Virus record (IMG/VR): IMGVR_UViG_3300021962_000416 | Location: 1 to 31,193 of that record | DNA length: 31,193 nucleotides | Strand: one strand, 5' to 3' | Source: a virus | In this document: piece after piece, positions 30,881-31,193 of the stretch | Layout of the letters: the number at the start of each line of letters is the position of its first letter | How positions within the stretch are numbered: the first letter of the stretch is position 1 | Program-made: the position numbers and the translations under genes | The notes under the pieces: generated by a model | Seen by the model: the letters and a program-made list of their open reading frames with translations, nothing else | Database searches by the model: none | Told to the model about the DNA's origin: nothing

Positions 30881-30900
30881 CACTAATACGGGAACCTTAA
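30881..30900 (-). promoter_or_regulatory. Candidate phage promoter at the start of the early region
   Basis: The minus strand reads TTAAGGTTCCCGTATTAGTG, a full member of the nTAARGTnCCCnTnnTAGn family. It is the rightmost copy and would let the phage polymerase transcribe the early genes and the hammerhead elements as well. Confidence 0.65.
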
Positions 30901-30907
30901 TATATAT

Positions 30908-31007
30908 TGTATGTGTGCTGTGTGTATTATACCATATGTTGTATGCCTATATATTGTGTGTGTGCTTGTTTATATACCATATGTTGTATGTGTGTGCTGT
31001 GTGTATT
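30908..31007. repeat. GT-rich imperfect direct repeat
   Basis: Two copies of TATACCATATGTTGTATG (30928-30945 and 30973-30990) and two of GTGTGCTGTGTGTATT (30913-30928 and 30992-31007) are interleaved. The segment is strongly strand-biased in G and T on the plus strand. It does not encode a credible protein. Confidence 0.8.
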
Positions 31008-31075
31008 CTATGCGTAGGCTAAAGGTAAAAAAACAGACAAGCTCAAACACACGCCAAAATAAAATAAACCCTATG

Positions 31076-31146
31076 TTTGCCCTGTGTGCCCTGCGTTATG
31101 CCTATAATATGCCTTAATGTTGCCCTTTATGTCCCTGTGTGCCTTC
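31076..31146. repeat. Array of short TGCCYT-type words near the right end
   Basis: TGCCCT, TGCCTA, TGCCTT, TGCCCT, GTCCCT and TGCCTT occur at 8-18 nt spacing in about 70 nt. T7 carries arrays of short degenerate repeats beside its terminal redundancy, so this may mark proximity to the genome end. Evidence is limited to the sequence pattern and position. Confidence 0.5.
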
Positions 31147-31193
31147 ATTTTAGGCCACTTAAAGGGATGCCACGGGGGAAACCGCCCAGCCCG

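Larger units (their letters stand above)
30365..31193. other. Noncoding right-end region (829 nt)
   Basis: No convincing gene is seen on either strand. It holds, from left to right, a hammerhead ribozyme (30382-30439), a GC-richer island of possible structured RNA (30440-30540), very AT-rich DNA (30541-30780) with a terminator-like hairpin, a 10-bp tandem repeat (30781-30816), a phage promoter-like site (30881-30900), GT-rich direct repeats (30908-31007) and an array of TGCCYT-type words (31076-31146). This would be the early leader and probably lies near a physical end of the phage genome, where T7 has its host promoters and short repeats. Confidence 0.6.

Overview
The window is about 31.2 kb of an AT-rich T7-like podovirus (Autographiviridae-type) genome. 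Every convincing gene lies on the minus strand, so the genome reads from the right end (early) to the left end (late). The order is T7 order: small early genes, T7-type RNA polymerase, gp2.5-like SSB, endonuclease I, gp3.5-like amidase, primase-helicase, DNA polymerase, 5' exonuclease, portal, scaffold, capsid, tail tubes A and B, internal virion proteins gp13 to gp16, and the first 55 codons of a tail fibre cut by the left edge. The low GC, the metabolic cargo (DUF3310, SpeD-like AdoMet decarboxylase, class I ribonucleotide reductase NrdA/NrdB, Hsp20) and the absence of photosynthesis genes suggest a marine or freshwater phage of the pelagiphage/cyanopodovirus type. The host cannot be named from sequence alone. 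Terminase, a holin and the rest of the fibre are not seen and would lie left of the window; no integrase or tRNA was found.

Layout. 31193-30365: noncoding right end with short direct repeats, a 10-bp tandem repeat, a promoter, a terminator-like hairpin, a GC-richer island and a hammerhead ribozyme. 30364-27621: eight small early genes of unknown or weakly inferred function. 27557-21309: RNA polymerase, SSB, nucleases, amidase, helicase and small proteins. 21312-18429: DNA polymerase, a PD-(D/E)XK-like protein, exonuclease. 18441-14925: nucleotide and polyamine metabolism. 14899-10712: head module. 10591-10193: an hsp20 cassette between two terminator-like hairpins. 10128-216: tail tube and internal core proteins. 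166-1: tail fibre start.

The most striking content is in the early region. Three sequences on the minus strand match the hammerhead ribozyme core (CUGAUGA, stem II, GAAA, stem III, GUC cleavage site). Two are type I (29144-29201, 29639-29694) and one is type III (30382-30439). The two type I copies fill gaps between cistrons, starting 0-2 nt after a stop codon and ending upstream of the next ribosome binding site. In all three, the RNA made by cleavage would begin with a hairpin at its 5' end. A fourth gap (28823-28873) has the same outer stem as the 29144-29201 ribozyme but a different interior. This looks like a ribozyme-based system that cuts the early phage mRNA into single-gene messages with capped-like hairpin 5' ends.

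A second system is a repeated 20-bp element, nTAARGTnCCCnTnnTAGn, found five times between genes and once inside the exonuclease gene, always in the direction of transcription. It resembles, from memory, the promoter of cyanophage Syn5 RNA polymerase more than the T7 promoter, and is proposed as the promoter of this phage's own polymerase.
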